Below, in pieces: positions 47,521-58,030 of a stretch of DNA of 64,000 bases. The stretch spans positions 310,001 through 374,000 of the forward strand of contig NHZP01000042.1 of NCBI GenBank assembly GCA_003313425.1, written 5' to 3'. Both the position numbers and the translations under genes were made by a program. Position 1 is the first letter of the stretch, and every line of letters begins with the position of its first letter. The notes beneath the pieces were generated by a model. The model was given only the letters and a program-made list of their open reading frames with translations. It was not told where the DNA came from and searched no databases. This DNA comes from Pseudopyrenochaeta lycopersici (lineage: Eukaryota; Ascomycota; Dothideomycetes; Pleosporales; Pseudopyrenochaetaceae).

Positions 47521-49941
47521 AGTACTGTGTTGTAAAGCAGAGCAGAATCTTAGCCATTGGCTACTTATATATCAAATTTTAGTCTGTGCTTTAGCAATAC
47601 TCTCCTACAAATTTATAAGAATAATGTCCCTCCCTGCATGGCGAGACAATTACAAATATTGTTATAATTCCATGGAAATAATCTGCTGTAGCTAATCCTA
47701 AATATCTATAATCAACTTCCTTCCCAAAATCCCGCGCCTGATTTATAGAGCACCCTCTTTTCTAGCGTAATAGGCTCTCCTTCCTACAGCGCCAAAGGTA
47801 AGTCTTCTCTGCTCCGGATTTTCGTAAAATGGCCTTATCCTAGCCTCAGGGCCTCCCTCTGATGCTCGGAAGGGTACTTCCAGCGGAAGCGAACCTCCGA
47901 TCCTTGCTAATCTTCTTCAGCATGATCATCTGGGAAGCGATTTTTGCGTTTTCATTTTACTACCACTACATCCACACGCATATTGCCATGCGAAGGTCGG
48001 AAACCAAAACCTGAAAACCAAAACCTAGAACCTGAACATTAACGCCCTTTTATCCACTCCCGTGCTCTAGACACTGTCCTCCCGATAGAATGGATTATCC
48101 CCTCCTTTGCACCTTTCGAACACGGCCTGTCGTTATTTACAGATATGTATGCGCGAACGTTTATATGCGGCTGAGTATTGAACATAGGTATCCATCCTGA
48201 AATTGGGTGTAGCACCATTCCGGCTAAATGAGGCGCACAAGGAATCTAAGTTATACAGATATTTTAGCAACTTCACGCGCAGTCTTGGAGCCAAACTTTT
48301 CGATTAGTTCAGTCATGTTGAATGGTTCGGGCGCTTTGTTTTGATCTATAGCTTAAGTAATTATGTAAGCTGATAGAAGTAAGCCATGGGAAAGCGGAAA
48401 AGTTGCTGAAGCTAATGAATTGGGAGTGTTGACACAGTGGGTCATGATTCAAGAATCGGACTAACGTTACGGTGATAGCAGAATATCTTGAGGGGAGAGT
48501 GGGCCGAGAAGGGCGCCGCCACAACCTGACCAATCAGCATTGAGTGGCTGGCACATACCGCTTCGTCCCAACAAGCGATGCCAGACGCCTCATGCTTATT
48601 GGGCAGAGACATATGCCATCACATATATCAAGAAGTAGAAGTGCCACTTCGCTGAACACTGTTGCTCGGCTATTATCACTTAAGATAACGTCACTCACTG
48701 CGTGGCGGGACACACTGTGGTGGGACACTTTTTTCCGGGACTGTTGAAGCAAGTGATTGTATTCGTTGTTGTTTTTCTACAGGCGTGGTGCCTCACTCTT
48801 ATATATACACCCACTGCCCCTGTCACATATTGCTGTTTCAGTCACTGTGATGTTTGACAGTTACACTCCATATTTAATACATATTTTGTGCAATGAGAGG
48901 TAACATCCCCCACTACGTAGCGAGAACCACACCGTAGCGAGAAAGCCAACAGGTACTTAGACTTCAACACATCAGAAACTCTTCCTATGTCTAGCTATCT
49001 ATATTTTACTAATTAGATAGTATAACTTAGCTATTCCTAGACATCTAGAACCCCTTCAATCTAAAAATTACGTTACGTATCATCGCCTTCGCGCCTGATT
49101 TATAGAGAGCCTTATTCTTCAGCGAAACAGCGTTCCTTCCCTATAGCACCACTATTAAGCTCTTGCTACTCTATAATACTTATATAATAGTGCTATCTAA
49201 GCCTTAGAACCTTACTATAATACTTAGGAGTTATTACTAGCCTTATGTCTGCTGTCGCACGCAAATTTATGTAGGGTCGCTACCCTAATTGGTACCGCTC
49301 CGGAACGATTACCAGTTCTGGCTAGTGCAAAACAGCCACATAATTATCACAGGTACTCCATAATTTAGTGGCTGCCAGGCCTGTAGCGGTGTGAAGTCTT
49401 GGCAAGCGGGCCGACTTTAGCCCCGCAGCCTTGCGATCTAACTCAACCTTGGCCATGCCTCTAGTCAACCAACTCACCTCTTACAGAATTCGCCACCTCA
49501 CAACCCTATGGCTGGAGCGGGTCAGCCATCCTCCCTGCTAGCGTTACTAAGGTGTTCGCGCGCTTCTCGAGATATAAGCATATTCGTCTAGTCGCTTACG
49601 AATTTACCTTCTGCTGAAGCCTGACTACTGCATGTCAGCCTTACCGCGCCACACTAGGCGGTGCAATCAGTTCACGAAGCTGAGCCGCAGGATCTCGACT
49701 CGGGCGCATCACCTTAATGAGCGAGCACGCAAGGAAAGCACCATTGCATTTATCAACTACCTAATGAGTGGACTGACATAGAAATGCTGAAAAATCAAAG
49801 GATAGTAGTCGTACGGAAAGGAGATAACGAGCAAACGGCTCGAGAAAGCCACATCTATACCTTATCCTTGTTATCCTTTGCGCTCTGCTGCATGTCAGCG
49901 CCACCGGGCCATCCGATCGCTCTCCTCCGTCCGGTAGCAGT
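47521..49941. other. Non-coding 2.4 kb of left arm
   Basis: No supported gene; short frames at 48309-48752 show no motif. It contains two related blocks of about 60 bp (47734-47794 and 49090-49150, both starting CGCGCCTGATTTATAGAG), and near 49515 a motif (GGTCAGCCATCCTCCCT) that recurs near 63520 in reverse. Probably old repeat remains. Mirror at 55361-57781. Confidence 0.5.
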
Positions 49942-50655
49942 TTAGGTCGCCCTCTCAATCTTAACCTTTAGTCCATGCACCTTCTCCATATGAACTCGGA
50001 CCTTGTCGATCCGCGGGTACGCGTAGGTGCAGGACTGAACGAGGCACTGATAGGCCGTTACTTCCTGGCGCTGGTGGATAGTACGCATGTGGCGGCGGAA
50101 CTCTGCAGGCCGACCGAAGGTCTTGTTGCAGCCAGGCCAGGTGCAGTGCTTGCGGTTGCTGCTTGGCAGTGGTATGCTTGAGGCTGAGTCGCTGTAGGGC
50201 AAGGCTAGCGCTGGCGCGATTGGTTGAAGTGCGCTTCCAGAGAAGGCTGGCGCTGGCGCGATTAGTTGAAATGCGAAGCCATTGTTGTTGAAGGCTGCCT
50301 TGCTTTGTGGAAACAGATAGCTGTTAATGGACATGTCGGCTGAGCCCAAGGCGGGAGCGAAGAGGTCCTCATTGGCGGAGGGGTAGCCCTGAGAAACCTG
50401 CAAGGGCGCAGCAGACCAGTCGGCAGAGCCCAAGGCGGGAGCGAAGAGGTCCTCATTGGCGGAGGGGTAGCCCTGAGAAACCTGCAAGGGTGCAGCAGAC
50501 CAGTCGGCAGAGCCCAAGGCGGGAGCGAAGAGGTCCTCATTGGCGGAGGGGTAGCCCTGAGAAACCTGCAAGGGTGCAGCAGACCAGTCGGCAGAGCCAA
50601 AGGCGGGAGCGAAGAGGTCCTCATTGGCGGAGGGGTAGCCCTGAGAAACCTGCAA
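49942..50655 (-). CDS. C2H2 zinc-finger protein with 29-aa repeats (left)
   Basis: The open frame has four tandem 29-residue units (LQVSQGYPSANEDLFAPA..) at its N-terminus, then a Pro/Ala/Ser-rich linker, then two C2H2 fingers: CTWPGCNKTFGRPAEFRRH..H and CLVQSCTYAYPRIDKVRVH..H. It is a likely DNA-binding regulator. The first codon of the long frame is TTG inside a repeat; the real start must be in an upstream exon, because coding continues (NAYSGAQTQTAP) to an acceptor-like CTAATGCAAG near 50695. The four 87 bp units are nearly identical. Confidence 0.75.
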   Translation of the reverse strand: MQVSQGYPSANEDLFAPAFGSADWSAAPLQVSQGYPSANEDLFAPALGSADWSAAPLQVSQGYPSANEDLFAPALGSADWSAAPLQVSQGYPSANEDLFAPALGSADMSINSYLFPQSKAAFNNNGFAFQLIAPAPAFSGSALQPIAPALALPYSDSASSIPLPSSNRKHCTWPGCNKTFGRPAEFRRHMRTIHQRQEVTAYQCLVQSCTYAYPRIDKVRVHMEKVHGLKVKIERAT

Positions 50656-50954
50656 GGGTGCAGTTTGCGTTTGAGCACCGCTGTAGGCGTTCTTGCATTA
50701 GCGTAAAAAAAAAACCCTTACATAACACCTGTACTCCTGTTTATTAATAGAGGAGATTCTGCTAATCTCCCTAAGAAATAGCCTCTGGTATGATTGGACA
50801 TAATGTAGTACGATACAACGTCCGAGAAGTAGACTTCGAAGGCTAAAGGTAATTAAATAGGCAATAGAGTATGGCTTAGGAGGCGAAAAGGCTTTTCAAA
50901 GGATGGCGAGGGAGGCTATCTAAGTATCCAGCGAAAATTTTCAAGCTGCAGCTA

Positions 50955-51009
50955 AAGGGCAACCAATAGGAGTTTGCGACCGCGCCCCGTCTCCTCACTG
51001 GTTGCCCTT
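50955..51009. repeat. 11 bp perfect inverted repeat (left arm)
   Basis: AAGGGCAACCA (50955-50965) and TGGTTGCCCTT (50999-51009) separated by 33 bases of GC-rich sequence, between the divergent zinc-finger and ankyrin genes. It could be a regulator site or an element end. Mirror at 54293-54347. Confidence 0.7.
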
Positions 51010-51188
51010 CCCGCCTAGGAGCCCCCATCACCAAAAGCTGATTTTGCATAATGGCAGGGCAGCCGCAGAAGCATTAGATATTATAAGCTACTTATTAACT
51101 AATAACGCTCAAGACCTTTGGAGCATTTATAGTCAAATGACAGATAATTTATATTATCCAAGACTCTAAGATCTCCCTTCGTTCACCA

Positions 51189-53306
51189 ATGGAAGCATCT
51201 GTTAATAAACTTCATTCTGGGCGATTCCAGTGCGATAGCTGCGACAAAATGTTTAAACGAAGACACGACCTTTGCAGACATAGAGCCATGCACAGAAGTC
51301 TTGCTTCGAGATTTTACTGCGTAGTACCTCATTGCTCTTTTAAAGGAGCCAGTCGAAAAGATTACCTTCTGAAGCACATGCGCATCATTCACGGCATGCA
51401 AAAAATCGCAGAAGATGTAAAGCAGGGTGAGATTCAGGCTGCTTATAAGCAATCATTAGAGAAGCAGGAGAGTTCAATAGGGCATTCAGGCTTACTATTT
51501 GCGGCAGACATTGGACATGTGCAGATGGTACAGCTACAGCTCGAGAATGGTGCCGACATCGCAACAAAATCGGATGTAGAAAGAACAGCATTGCATGTAG
51601 CGGCAGCGGGAGGACACGAGGCTGTGATTGAACTGCTCCTGGCGCGCTCTGACGTCGAGGCCGACTCCAAGGACAACGATGGACAGACGCCGCTATCGTG
51701 GGCGGCAAGGAACGGGCGCGAGGCGGTGGTCCTGCTGCTGGCGCGCTCTGACGTCGAGGCCGACTCCAAGGACAACGATGGACGGACGCCGCTATCGTGG
51801 GCGGCAGCGGGAGGGCACGAGGCAGTGGTCAAGCTGCTGCTGGCGCGCTCTGACGTCGAGGCCGACTCCAAGGACAACGATGGACGGACGCCGCTATCGT
51901 GGGCGGCGGCGGGAGGGCACGAGGCAGTGGTCAAGCTGCTGCTGGCGCGCTCTGACGTCGAGGCCGACTCCAAGGACAACGATGGACGGACGCCGCTATC
52001 GTGGGCGGCGGCGGGAGGGCACGAGGCGGTGGTCAAGCTGCTGCTGGCGCGCTCTGACGTCGAGGCTGACTCCAAATCCAAGTATAAAGGGACGCCGCTA
52101 TTACAGGCCGCAGCGGGAGGGCACGAGGCGGTGGTCAAGTTGCTGCTGGCGCGCTCTGACGTCAAGGCCGACTCCAAATCCAACTATGGACGGACGCCGC
52201 TATCACAGGCTGCAGCGGGAGGACACGAGGCGGTGGTCAAGCTGCTGTTGGCGCGCTCTGACGTCGAGGCTGACTCCAAGGACAAGGGTAGACGGACGCC
52301 GCTATCACAGGCTGCAGCGGGAGGGCACGAGGCGGTGGTCAAGCTGCTGCTGGCGCGCTCTGACGTCGAGGCCGACTCCAAGAATAAGGATGGACGGACG
52401 CCACTATTGTGGGCGGCAAGGGACGGGAGCGAGGCGGTGGCCAAGTTGCTGCTGGCGCGCTCTGACGTCAAGGCCGACTCCAAGGACAATGATGGACGGA
52501 CGCCGCTATCACAGGCTGCAGCGGGAGGGCACGAGGCGGTGGTCAAGCTGCTGCTGGCGCGCTCTGACGTCGAGGCCGACTCCAAATCCGCTTATGAAGG
52601 GACGCCGCTATCGTGGGCGGCGGCGGGAGGGCACGAGGCGGTGGTTAAGCTGCTGCTGGTGCGCTCTGACGTCGAGGCCGACTTCAAACCCGCCTATGGA
52701 CGGACGCCACTATCACAGGCTGCAGCGGGAGGGCACGAGGCGGTGGTCAGGCTGCTGCTGGCGCGCTCTGACGTCGAGGCCGACTCCAAATCCGCTTATG
52801 AAGGGACGCCGCTATCACAGGCCGCAGCGGGAGGGCACGAGGCGGTGGTCAAGTTGCTGCTGGCGCGCTCTGACGTCGAGGCCGACTTCAAAGCCGCCTA
52901 TGAAGGGACGCCGCTATCACAGGCTGCAGCGGGAGGACACGAGGCGGTGGTCAAGCTGCTGCTGGCGCGCTCTGACGTCGAGGCCGACTCCAAATCCAAC
53001 GATGGACGGACGCCGCTATCGTGGGCGGCGGCGGGAGGGCACGAGGCGGTGGTCAAGCTGCTGCTGGCGCGCTCTGACGTCGAGGCCGACTCCAAGAATA
53101 AGGATGGACGGACGCCACTATTGTGGGCGGCAAGGGACGGGAGCGAGGCGGTGACCAAGTTGCTGCTGGCGCGGTCTGACGTCGAGGCCGACTCCAAGGA
53201 CAACGATGGACGGACGCCGCTATCGTGGGCGGCAATGAATAGGCGCGAGGCGGTGGTAAAGTTGCTAAAGTTGCATATTTCCCTTTCTCAACCACATAGC
53301 TACTGA
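51189..53306 (+). CDS. C2H2 zinc-finger ankyrin-repeat protein
   Basis: 705 aa, single exon, ATG at 51189. Two C2H2 fingers lead (FQCDSCDKMFKRRHDLCRH..H and YCVVPHCSFKGASRKDYLLKH..H). One or two ordinary ankyrin units follow (LLFAADIGHVQMVQLQLENG, RTALHVAAAGGHEAVIELLL), then sixteen TPLSWAAAGGHEAVVKLLLA-type units of 34 residues (102 bp), almost identical in DNA. Ankyrins bind proteins; with NLR neighbours a recognition or scaffold role is possible but not shown. The 5' 115 bases lie in the inverted-repeat arm and the rest in the centre, so the promoter and zinc finger are shared with the truncated copy on the right. Confidence 0.88.
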   Translation: MEASVNKLHSGRFQCDSCDKMFKRRHDLCRHRAMHRSLASRFYCVVPHCSFKGASRKDYLLKHMRIIHGMQKIAEDVKQGEIQAAYKQSLEKQESSIGHSGLLFAADIGHVQMVQLQLENGADIATKSDVERTALHVAAAGGHEAVIELLLARSDVEADSKDNDGQTPLSWAARNGREAVVLLLARSDVEADSKDNDGRTPLSWAAAGGHEAVVKLLLARSDVEADSKDNDGRTPLSWAAAGGHEAVVKLLLARSDVEADSKDNDGRTPLSWAAAGGHEAVVKLLLARSDVEADSKSKYKGTPLLQAAAGGHEAVVKLLLARSDVKADSKSNYGRTPLSQAAAGGHEAVVKLLLARSDVEADSKDKGRRTPLSQAAAGGHEAVVKLLLARSDVEADSKNKDGRTPLLWAARDGSEAVAKLLLARSDVKADSKDNDGRTPLSQAAAGGHEAVVKLLLARSDVEADSKSAYEGTPLSWAAAGGHEAVVKLLLVRSDVEADFKPAYGRTPLSQAAAGGHEAVVRLLLARSDVEADSKSAYEGTPLSQAAAGGHEAVVKLLLARSDVEADFKAAYEGTPLSQAAAGGHEAVVKLLLARSDVEADSKSNDGRTPLSWAAAGGHEAVVKLLLARSDVEADSKNKDGRTPLLWAARDGSEAVTKLLLARSDVEADSKDNDGRTPLSWAAMNRREAVVKLLKLHISLSQPHSY
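51640..53270. repeat. Sixteen 102 bp ankyrin-coding units
   Basis: The 34-codon units contain the constant run GCGCGCTCTGACGTC. The second unit lacks one codon (33). Variation is concentrated at the DNDGR/SAYEG positions and WAA/QAA. Because the unit length is a multiple of three, open frames appear on both strands; these are shadows. Confidence 0.9.
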
Positions 53307-53519
53307 CCCTTTTCACCACCCGCCTCCGCGGATCAGTTTTCCTTACATACCGTTTTAGACTGTCACAGCACCCCATGCCACGTGCTAGCCCGAGGCTAGC
53401 GTCTCGCTTAGTTTCCTTTGCAGCCCACATTGCGTGTGTGTAGCTTCCTACTCTTTACGGCATAACTCAGTTAGTATAATCAACCTGCGTTCTACTCCGT
53501 GATAGAGATTCGAGCTTAT

Positions 53520-54113
53520 AATTTGCAACTAAATGTTTCGGGAGTAAAACTGCTTAAGTGGTGGATCTGTGACTGGCTCTAGAAGTTCAATGAGGTACTG
53601 CTGTTACGATCCAGGATCGAGGCGCGGGGCTCGGCCCTTATGATGGCGCGCCTGGTACGACTTCGGATAGGAGACCCCACGTGACCAGGCCTCGCTGCAG
53701 GTCACGTAACGTGTCATGGGATGTCACAATGTCCCACCGTAAGATTTCGTGAGATCCGTGAGATATCCTGGGACGACCAAGTATATAGCTCTCCGTGAGT
53801 GCTCCCGGGAACACTCGTGGTTAATCTTGCAGCCTTCATTACAATCAGAACAGATAGACTGCCCTATACTCTCTATTGTGAAGGTGGCGCCTGATATCCT
53901 GCTCACTCCCCGAGAACCAACCCGGGTCTTTAACACTAGCCACTCTAAGACCCAGTCCTGTTTGTTAGATCAGAGATCTCAACAGTAAAATCTCGCATCA
54001 AGACTTCTGTGCATGGCTCTATGTCTGCAAAGGTCGTGTCTTCGTTTAAACATTTTGTCGCAGCTATCGCACTGGAATCGCCCAGAATGAAGTTTATTAA
54101 CAGATGCTTCCAT
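53520..54113 (-). pseudogene. Zinc-finger/ankyrin paralogue remnant with LTR inside
   Basis: From ATG 54113 the first finger is identical to the ankyrin gene, then two substitutions appear (RSLDARFYC instead of RSLASRFYC) and a solo LTR interrupts at 53984. Beyond the LTR, 53520-53601 still resembles the gene's next stretch on the minus strand (GTACCTCATTG.., GAGCCAGTC..), but is strongly diverged and then fades. The product would be about 44 residues. So the right inner end is an old, damaged paralogue, not simply a cut edge. Confidence 0.7.
53602..53984 (+). mobile_element. Solo LTR at centre of the palindrome
   Basis: Starts TGTTACGATCC and ends CTCAACA (TGTT/AACA termini); a TATATAG box lies near 53782. 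Length 383 bp. It is not related to the Copia LTR by eye; a Gypsy-type origin is possible. No matching 5 bp target duplication (ACTGC versus GTAAA). Confidence 0.65.
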
Positions 54114-54646
54114 TGGTGAACGAAGGGAGATCTTAGAGTCTTGGATAATATAAATTATCTGTCATTTGACTATAAATGCTCCAAAGGTCTTGAGCGTTAT
54201 TAGTTAATAAGTAGCTTATAATATCTAATGCTTCTGCGGCTGCCCTGCCATTATGCAAAATCAGCTTTTGGTGATGGGGGCTCCTAGGCGGGAAGGGCAA
54301 CCAGTGAGGAGACGGGGCGCGGTCGCAAACTCCTATTGGTTGCCCTTTAGCTGCAGCTTGAAAATTTTCGCTGGATACTTAGATAGCCTCCCTCGCCATC
54401 CTTTGAAAAGCCTTTTCGCCTCCTAAGCCATACTCTATTGCCTATTTAATTACCTTTAGCCTTCGAAGTCTACTTCTCGGACGTTGTATCGTACTACATT
54501 ATGTCCAATCATACCAGAGGCTATTTCTTAGGGAGATTAGCAGAATCTCCTCTATTAATAAACAGGAGTACAGGTGTTATGTAAGGGTTTTTTTTTTACG
54601 CTAATGCAAGAACGCCTACAGCGGTGCTCAAACGCAAACTGCACCC

Positions 54647-55360
54647 TTGCAGGTTTCTCAGGGCTACCCCTCCGCCAATGAGGACCTCTTCGCTCCCGCC
54701 TTTGGCTCTGCCGACTGGTCTGCTGCACCCTTGCAGGTTTCTCAGGGCTACCCCTCCGCCAATGAGGACCTCTTCGCTCCCGCCTTGGGCTCTGCCGACT
54801 GGTCTGCTGCACCCTTGCAGGTTTCTCAGGGCTACCCCTCCGCCAATGAGGACCTCTTCGCTCCCGCCTTGGGCTCTGCCGACTGGTCTGCTGCGCCCTT
54901 GCAGGTTTCTCAGGGCTACCCCTCCGCCAATGAGGACCTCTTCGCTCCCGCCTTGGGCTCAGCCGACATGTCCATTAACAGCTATCTGTTTCCACAAAGC
55001 AAGGCAGCCTTCAACAACAATGGCTTCGCATTTCAACTAATCGCGCCAGCGCCAGCCTTCTCTGGAAGCGCACTTCAACCAATCGCGCCAGCGCTAGCCT
55101 TGCCCTACAGCGACTCAGCCTCAAGCATACCACTGCCAAGCAGCAACCGCAAGCACTGCACCTGGCCTGGCTGCAACAAGACCTTCGGTCGGCCTGCAGA
55201 GTTCCGCCGCCACATGCGTACTATCCACCAGCGCCAGGAAGTAACGGCCTATCAGTGCCTCGTTCAGTCCTGCACCTACGCGTACCCGCGGATCGACAAG
55301 GTCCGAGTTCATATGGAGAAGGTGCATGGACTAAAGGTTAAGATTGAGAGGGCGACCTAA
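54647..55360 (+). CDS. C2H2 zinc-finger protein with 29-aa repeats (right)
   Basis: Identical mirror copy of the gene at 49942-50655: four 87 bp units, two C2H2 fingers, stop at 55360. The same upstream acceptor-like signal lies near 54607. Confidence 0.75.
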   Translation: MQVSQGYPSANEDLFAPAFGSADWSAAPLQVSQGYPSANEDLFAPALGSADWSAAPLQVSQGYPSANEDLFAPALGSADWSAAPLQVSQGYPSANEDLFAPALGSADMSINSYLFPQSKAAFNNNGFAFQLIAPAPAFSGSALQPIAPALALPYSDSASSIPLPSSNRKHCTWPGCNKTFGRPAEFRRHMRTIHQRQEVTAYQCLVQSCTYAYPRIDKVRVHMEKVHGLKVKIERAT

Positions 55361-57781
55361 ACTGCTACCGGACGGAGGAGAGCGATCGGATGGCCCGGTG
55401 GCGCTGACATGCAGCAGAGCGCAAAGGATAACAAGGATAAGGTATAGATGTGGCTTTCTCGAGCCGTTTGCTCGTTATCTCCTTTCCGTACGACTACTAT
55501 CCTTTGATTTTTCAGCATTTCTATGTCAGTCCACTCATTAGGTAGTTGATAAATGCAATGGTGCTTTCCTTGCGTGCTCGCTCATTAAGGTGATGCGCCC
55601 GAGTCGAGATCCTGCGGCTCAGCTTCGTGAACTGATTGCACCGCCTAGTGTGGCGCGGTAAGGCTGACATGCAGTAGTCAGGCTTCAGCAGAAGGTAAAT
55701 TCGTAAGCGACTAGACGAATATGCTTATATCTCGAGAAGCGCGCGAACACCTTAGTAACGCTAGCAGGGAGGATGGCTGACCCGCTCCAGCCATAGGGTT
55801 GTGAGGTGGCGAATTCTGTAAGAGGTGAGTTGGTTGACTAGAGGCATGGCCAAGGTTGAGTTAGATCGCAAGGCTGCGGGGCTAAAGTCGGCCCGCTTGC
55901 CAAGACTTCACACCGCTACAGGCCTGGCAGCCACTAAATTATGGAGTACCTGTGATAATTATGTGGCTGTTTTGCACTAGCCAGAACTGGTAATCGTTCC
56001 GGAGCGGTACCAATTAGGGTAGCGACCCTACATAAATTTGCGTGCGACAGCAGACATAAGGCTAGTAATAACTCCTAAGTATTATAGTAAGGTTCTAAGG
56101 CTTAGATAGCACTATTATATAAGTATTATAGAGTAGCAAGAGCTTAATAGTGGTGCTATAGGGAAGGAACGCTGTTTCGCTGAAGAATAAGGCTCTCTAT
56201 AAATCAGGCGCGAAGGCGATGATACGTAACGTAATTTTTAGATTGAAGGGGTTCTAGATGTCTAGGAATAGCTAAGTTATACTATCTAATTAGTAAAATA
56301 TAGATAGCTAGACATAGGAAGAGTTTCTGATGTGTTGAAGTCTAAGTACCTGTTGGCTTTCTCGCTACGGTGTGGTTCTCGCTACGTAGTGGGGGATGTT
56401 ACCTCTCATTGCACAAAATATGTATTAAATATGGAGTGTAACTGTCAAACATCACAGTGACTGAAACAGCAATATGTGACAGGGGCAGTGGGTGTATATA
56501 TAAGAGTGAGGCACCACGCCTGTAGAAAAACAACAACGAATACAATCACTTGCTTCAACAGTCCCGGAAAAAAGTGTCCCACCACAGTGTGTCCCGCCAC
56601 GCAGTGAGTGACGTTATCTTAAGTGATAATAGCCGAGCAACAGTGTTCAGCGAAGTGGCACTTCTACTTCTTGATATATGTGATGGCATATGTCTCTGCC
56701 CAATAAGCATGAGGCGTCTGGCATCGCTTGTTGGGACGAAGCGGTATGTGCCAGCCACTCAATGCTGATTGGTCAGGTTGTGGCGGCGCCCTTCTCGGCC
56801 CACTCTCCCCTCAAGATATTCTGCTATCACCGTAACGTTAGTCCGATTCTTGAATCATGACCCACTGTGTCAACACTCCCAATTCATTAGCTTCAGCAAC
56901 TTTTCCGCTTTCCCATGGCTTACTTCTATCAGCTTACATAATTACTTAAGCTATAGATCAAAACAAAGCGCCCGAACCATTCAACATGACTGAACTAATC
57001 GAAAAGTTTGGCTCCAAGACTGCGCGTGAAGTTGCTAAAATATCTGTATAACTTAGATTCCTTGTGCGCCTCATTTAGCCGGAATGGTGCTACACCCAAT
57101 TTCAGGATGGATACCTATGTTCAATACTCAGCCGCATATAAACGTTCGCGCATACATATCTGTAAATAACGACAGGCCGTGTTCGAAAGGTGCAAAGGAG
57201 GGGATAATCCATTCTATCGGGAGGACAGTGTCTAGAGCACGGGAGTGGATAAAAGGGCGTTAATGTTCAGGTTCTAGGTTTTGGTTTTCAGGTTTTGGTT
57301 TCCGACCTTCGCATGGCAATATGCGTGTGGATGTAGTGGTAGTAAAATGAAAACGCAAAAATCGCTTCCCAGATGATCATGCTGAAGAAGATTAGCAAGG
57401 ATCGGAGGTTCGCTTCCGCTGGAAGTACCCTTCCGAGCATCAGAGGGAGGCCCTGAGGCTAGGATAAGGCCATTTTACGAAAATCCGGAGCAGAGAAGAC
57501 TTACCTTTGGCGCTGTAGGAAGGAGAGCCTATTACGCTAGAAAAGAGGGTGCTCTATAAATCAGGCGCGGGATTTTGGGAAGGAAGTTGATTATAGATAT
57601 TTAGGATTAGCTACAGCAGATTATTTCCATGGAATTATAACAATATTTGTAATTGTCTCGCCATGCAGGGAGGGACATTATTCTTATAAATTTGTAGGAG
57701 AGTATTGCTAAAGCACAGACTAAAATTTGATATATAAGTAGCCAATGGCTAAGATTCTGCTCTGCTTTACAACACAGTACT
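55361..57781. other. Non-coding 2.4 kb of right arm
   Basis: Mirror of 47521-49941 with the same repeat blocks at 57508-57568 and 56152-56212. No gene recognised. Confidence 0.5.
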
Positions 57782-58030
57782 ATGCACGTTCAGGAGATTT
57801 GGGACTCTATCACATCGTATCTCCCAGCATTTTCAGCTTCAAAAGCGGCTGAAATATTTAAGTTTAAGCGCACAACAGCCCAACAGTCTCATAACTTGCT
57901 TTGGGGAGCAATTTTTAGGGATGAGAGCTGGCTTCAACTTGCAGTTGAGAGATGCAATGTGAATCCAGTTCTTATAAGTCCAAGCTTGCATAAGTACTAC
58001 AACACTGTTGAGAATAGGAAGAAGAAGTGA
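57782..58030 (+). CDS. F-box-like small protein (right arm)
   Basis: Identical mirror of the ORF at 47272-47520, with the same upstream sequence for more than 2 kb, so any promoter is duplicated with it. Confidence 0.5.
   Translation: MHVQEIWDSITSYLPAFSASKAAEIFKFKRTTAQQSHNLLWGAIFRDESWLQLAVERCNVNPVLISPSLHKYYNTVENRKKK

Larger units (their letters stand above)
42470..51303 (+). repeat. Left arm of 8.8 kb inverted duplication
   Basis: Every base from 42470 to 51303 pairs with position 105302 minus itself on the other strand, in all genes and non-coding stretches I compared. The constant sum shows no indel over 8,834 bp. The outer edge fuses to the Copia LTR with a 2-base GA overlap. The inner edge lies in the zinc-finger part of the ankyrin gene. 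Confidence 0.96.

Noticed and set aside
50262..50678. 138-codon frame overlapping the zinc-finger gene (LHPCRFLRATPPPMRTS repeats)
   Set aside because: Another frame of the same 87 bp repeats. The frame with true C2H2 fingers is the one supported.
51628..53154. 508-codon plus-strand frame and 246- and 133-codon minus-strand frames over the ankyrin array
   Set aside because: Shadows: the 102 bp unit is a multiple of three, so a stop-free alternative frame in one unit stays open in all. Translations are low-complexity (CCWRALTSR repeats) without domain character.
51100..54150. CRISPR-like array
   Set aside because: The regular units are coding ankyrin repeats without unique spacers, in a eukaryotic genome.
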